Source: Magnolia sinica
Lineage: Eukaryota; Streptophyta; Magnoliopsida; Magnoliales; Magnoliaceae
Assembly: GCF_029962835.1 (NCBI RefSeq)
Contig: NC_080582.1
Span: forward strand, 19,166,032 to 19,230,031
Reading direction: 5' to 3'
DNA length: 64,000 nucleotides
A program made the position numbers and the translations under genes. Below are positions 60,658-64,000 of this stretch, piece by piece (the first letter of the stretch is position 1; every line of letters begins with the position of its first letter). The notes under the pieces were generated by a model. That model was not told the DNA's origin. It did no database searches and worked only from the letters and a program-made list of their open reading frames with translations.

Positions 60658-61038
60658 ATGAATTTCGTCAGTCGGCAGTTATCAACTGCTCTCTTCCGAC
60701 GCCCTAACACCATCACCATAGGCTCTCTCAGTGGATCGTCCTCCTTGTGGTGGGGCCCATCTTCATCGGTGGTAGGGCCCCACTACCAGCATCACCAGCT
60801 GCAGGCGAGCCGAGGGATTCGTGTTAGAGTCTTGAACGGAAACCTGGAGCAGGCTCTAGCTGTGATGACCCGGAAGATGGTCTCGAGCGGCATCGAACGG
60901 TTGATAAGGCGCCAGCAGAGACACCATATCAAGAACTCGGAGAAGCGGGTCCTTGCCCGCAAGAGGCTTGAACACCGCATCCGTTCGCAAGATCTCGCCC
61001 GCAAGCTTAGATCCATTCTCATCAAGAAAGTCAGGTAG
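60658..61038 (+). CDS. ribosomal protein bS21 family, probably mitochondrial
   Basis: A 126-residue member of the bacterial-type S21 family, a small basic protein of the organellar small ribosomal subunit. Residues 1-50 are rich in Arg, Ser and Thr with few acids (MNFVSRQLSTALFRRPN), like a mitochondrial presequence. The S21 core spans about 54-126, with IRVRVLNGNLEQALAVMTRK, a conserved SSGIERL, then a basic Arg/Lys helix with HHIKNSEKRVLARKRLE. The ATG at 60658 is the only one giving a sensible targeting peptide. The frame ends KKVR-TAG, but the last codons read GTC AG|GTAG, a possible splice donor. Homologues as I recall them end KKVRGL, so an intron joining to a tiny last exon is an alternative. 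The plastid S21 paralogue is a less likely identity. Confidence 0.85.
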   Translation: MNFVSRQLSTALFRRPNTITIGSLSGSSSLWWGPSSSVVGPHYQHHQLQASRGIRVRVLNGNLEQALAVMTRKMVSSGIERLIRRQQRHHIKNSEKRVLARKRLEHRIRSQDLARKLRSILIKKVR

Positions 61039-61789
61039 TTTCTCTCTCTCTTTCATTCAATCAAAATCCTAAAATGAAATCATAAACCCTAGCTCTCTCT
61101 TGCTATCTGATTAGGCTGTTAACGGAAATGTTCCAGTCGGGTCCTTGTACCCGGGCTGACCCTGTTTGGGTCTTGATGGGTCTCGTTTTAGACATCCCGA
61201 AACCGGATCCGAGTGGGTCTGGTTACCTTGATGGTTATCAATGTGGTCTTTGGACCTTGGTTTCGAGTCGGGTCCGGTCCATCCGGGTCAGATAATTCAT
61301 TTACATGGTCGGGACCACTCAATGGATGGATTAGATTGCACACAAACACATGCTTCTTTGACACATGCATCTTATGTAATTGGGCTTTCTTATACGCATC
61401 TGGCGTAGCAAACCTCATTACTATTACTAGATTTAATTAATAAATAATGTTAGTAATAGAATTAATTGGATCCAATCCGACCTGAATTTTAACTGGGTCT
61501 AAGATGGTGGACCCAACCTGAACCCGACTAAACCTGACCATTTAACTTTGTTATTTGAGTCCTTTTTTCAGAGGTGTAAGTTTATTGATTTGAATAGGGA
61601 TATCCTTGCCATTTTGTTTGTTTATACTTTAATGAGTAGGTCTCAAGTCCAACTTGTTGGACTATAAGCTACGATCCATCTAGTGGATGACTTCCAACCT
61701 TTCATGTGTGTGCGACATCTTGGTGCCATTGTGAGGATTGCCTTGTGCAAAAATCAGCAACATCCGCTCATTGAGTGGACCATAGTTGT

Positions 61790-63205
61790 ATTTTGCTATT
61801 TATCAATGCCGGCTATCCATCATTGGTATAGGGTGATTGAAAGAATAGAGAATACTCTCTCTAAATGGAGAAGCCAGTTTATTTCTCTTGGAGGCCGGAT
61901 CACTTTGATTAAAACAACATTTTCAAATATGCCCCTATACTTTATGTCTTTATTCAAGTGCCCTCAAGTGGTGCTAACGAGGCTGGAAAAACTTAGAAGA
62001 GATTTCCTCTGGAGGGGCTCAGAAGAAGGATTTAAGTTTCCTTTGTTGAAATGGGAGGAGGTTTGTAAGCTTCTCCATCTAGGTGGGGCAGGACTGCAAC
62101 CTCTCAAAACAATGAATTTGGCTCTTCTCGGTAAATGGCTTTGGAGATTTGGTACGGAAGAAGGCATCATGTGGCGCGAAGTCATCTCCTCTAATTACGG
62201 AACTTCCACTGGGGGTTGGGAAATTAAGAGGTCTTCTTTGTATGGATGCTCATATATTTGGAAAGCGGTAATGTCATTGAGGGATTTGTTTCAGCAAGGC
62301 GTGGCCTTCTTGGTGGGGGACGTGACTAGAACTCGTTTTTGGGAGGACTGTTGGTGCGATGGTAACACGCTTCGCTCCGATTTCCCTTTGTTGGTGAGTC
62401 TAGTGCCTTTCCGTGACATGACGGTGGTAGACTGCTTTTCTAAGATTGGATCTTCGGTTGTGTGGGTCCCCCCTTCTAGGAGGAACCTGTCTGACGAAGA
62501 GGCTGCTCTTTTGGGTAGGCTGCACTTGGTTTATCTGCAAGGAGGTCCCGACTCTTGGTGTGGATGCTGCATAGTTCAGGTCGCTTTTCGGTTAAGTCGT
62601 TTTATGGTAACATGCAGTCTCGTCATTCTATTCTCCAGGATCGGCATGCCTTTCATTTTTGGTTGTATGGGGTGCCTCCAAAAGTTGCTTCTTTTACTTG
62701 GTTGGTGGGCTGGAAGAAGGTCCTTACGATCGACAACTTATAGAAGAGATCTATGTTGATCCCTAACATGTGCTGTATGTGCAACCGTGATGAAGAAACC
62801 GGGGATCATCTTTTCATTTTCTGCTCATTCGCGAGAGAGATTTGGGATTACTTTCTTGCGGAGTTTAGGGTGAAGTGGGTGATGCTAAGGACAGTTCCGG
62901 ATCCTCTTTGGGTGTGGCACAATGGAGGTTGTGGGATTGTTAATCATTCCAATTGGCTTCTTGCTCTGCTAGCTATTTGGTGGGCCTTGTGGGGAGAAAG
63001 AAATGTGAGGCGCTTTCAGAACTTGTCTAGATCTAAGCGAAATGATCATTTTTGGAGTCATTTCGTTGTTATTGGATTGGGTAGGGATGCAACCCCTTTG
63101 TTCTTTTCGTTAGTCTTTGTTGGTTGTAGTTTGAGCTGTGTATTCTCCGTTTTCTGTTTCTTTTTAATAAAATTTTCACCCTTAAAAAGAAAAAGCCTGC
63201 ATATT
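61790..63205 (+). mobile_element. 5'-truncated L1-type LINE
   Basis: Encodes the C-terminal half of LINE ORF2: WYRVIERIENTLSKWRSQFI, SLGGRITLIKTTFSNMPLYF, a LHLGGAGLQPLKTMNLALL block, FWEDCW, then, after a frameshift near 62.55 kb and a TAG near 62.74 kb, the zf-RVT region CCMCNRDEETGDHLFIFC and WWALWGERN. It ends in an AATAAAATTTTCACCC tail near 63.2 kb. It is among the best-preserved LINEs here. Confidence 0.85.
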
Positions 63206-63308
63206 GTTTTCTATGGTTTGAACCACCTGAGTAGATGGGGCTGATTTTTGCACTAGTTGATCCTCATGGTGGGGCCAACCTATTGGCAGGGTTGGATGTC
63301 ATTGGAAG

Positions 63309-63890
63309 CAGTGTTTTAAATAGCGAATAGCGTGTAGCATAGTGTTTGCCCCTCTGAAGTGTGAGGTGTAAGCTGCATGCTACTAGACTTCTAATTAAGG
63401 TTCTTGGTTGCACCAATTTCATGATATTCAGTACTAAATTAGACTGATTAATAATGAAATTTAACAAAATTTCATGATATTTGGTTAATCAAAAGTAACA
63501 AGAAAGGGCAAGGATTAAGTATGAAGGTAAAGAAAGAGCAATGAAACTGATTTAATATTGTTATTTATATTATATTGCTAAAAGCATTAAGAAGGTTAAC
63601 TAATTCTTATTTGAAATAGAAAAATGTAACAAATTATTAAAAAAAATCCATTAAAAGTGTTAACTAATTTTTACTAGAGATAGAAAAATGTAACAAATCA
63701 TTGAAAACATCATATGAAGTATGTAGCACGTATCGTATGCAAATTATCATGTAGTGTAGGTTACACCTGACTTAAGCTATTTTCATGAGCTACATTGTGT
63801 TAAGGCCATGCTATGTTATGTGGCGTTAAGGTTATGCTACGTTACGTAGCGTAAGCTAGACGCTACATAGCGTAGCTATTTAAAACACTG
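63309..63890 (+). mobile_element. small non-autonomous hAT-like element
   Basis: Tips CAGTGTTTTAAATAGCGAAT and AGCTATTTAAAACACTG are inverted repeats with the hAT CAGTG end. Flanks ATTGGAAG and GTGGAAAG agree at only five of eight positions. Subterminal ACGCTACGTAGCG-type palindromes are present. 582 bp, no coding. Confidence 0.7.
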
Positions 63891-64000
63891 GTGGAAAGTT
63901 ATCCACTGGGTGGATTGTACCTTATAGTCCAACTAGTTGGACTTGAGACCTCTATTTTAATTAGGTTTAACATCTGTGTACTTGTAGAATTTTTAAGAAG

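Larger units (their letters stand above)
61638..63951 (+). mobile_element. inverted-repeat-bounded element hosting a LINE and a small hAT
   Basis: Arms of about 58 bases (61638-61695 and 63892-63951) match at about 90% and begin AGGTCTCAAGTCCAAC. Without its two inserts the element would be only about 320 bp. No clear target duplication was found. Confidence 0.65.

Overview
The window is nuclear DNA of a flowering plant. It carries two intact host genes, LTR-retroelement fossils nested several levels deep, several L1-type LINE fragments and a dense population of small inverted-repeat elements whose arms contain GGCCCACC and CCGTCCATCCATTTT. I associate that repeat family with magnoliid-type genomes, but this is recollection, so the clade is a weak inference.

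Layout. Positions 1-5.2 kb hold small tandem repeats and a cluster of inverted-repeat elements. Positions 5.6-28.84 kb are a Russian doll of LTR elements. A minus-strand Athila/Tat-type LTR (TGTT...AACA, tRNA-Asp-type primer site) was split by a 3.0 kb solo LTR with target duplication GGGAT. That solo LTR was split by a Ty3/gypsy chromovirus of Tekay/Del type (7465-26096, target duplication ATCGA). The chromovirus's 5' LTR was split in turn by a 5.9 kb solo LTR (8430-14320, target duplication GACAC). Further LTR-type remnants, including a plant mobile domain (PMD) relic, follow to 34.0 kb.

Host gene 1 (35924-53869, +) is IMP3, the U3 snoRNP S4-domain protein. I assembled it from four exons into a 182-residue frame. 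Its three introns (about 2.65, 8.8 and 5.9 kb) hold LINE fragments, two hAT-like elements, a Harbinger MITE, a 660 bp tandem duplication and fold-back structures. Host gene 2 (60658-61038, +) encodes an organellar, probably mitochondrial, ribosomal protein of the bS21 family. A LINE enclosed by inverted repeats, together with a small hAT element, lies downstream of it.

Functional theme. Both host genes serve ribosome production: IMP3 in nucleolar 18S rRNA processing, S21 in organellar translation. Both have a GGCCCACC-type inverted-repeat element within a few hundred bases of the start codon. These arms contain site II / TCP-like motifs, and IMP3 also has a telo-box. This combination is typical of plant ribosome-related promoters and is the most interesting testable idea here. 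No CRISPR arrays, rRNA genes or true tRNA genes were seen.
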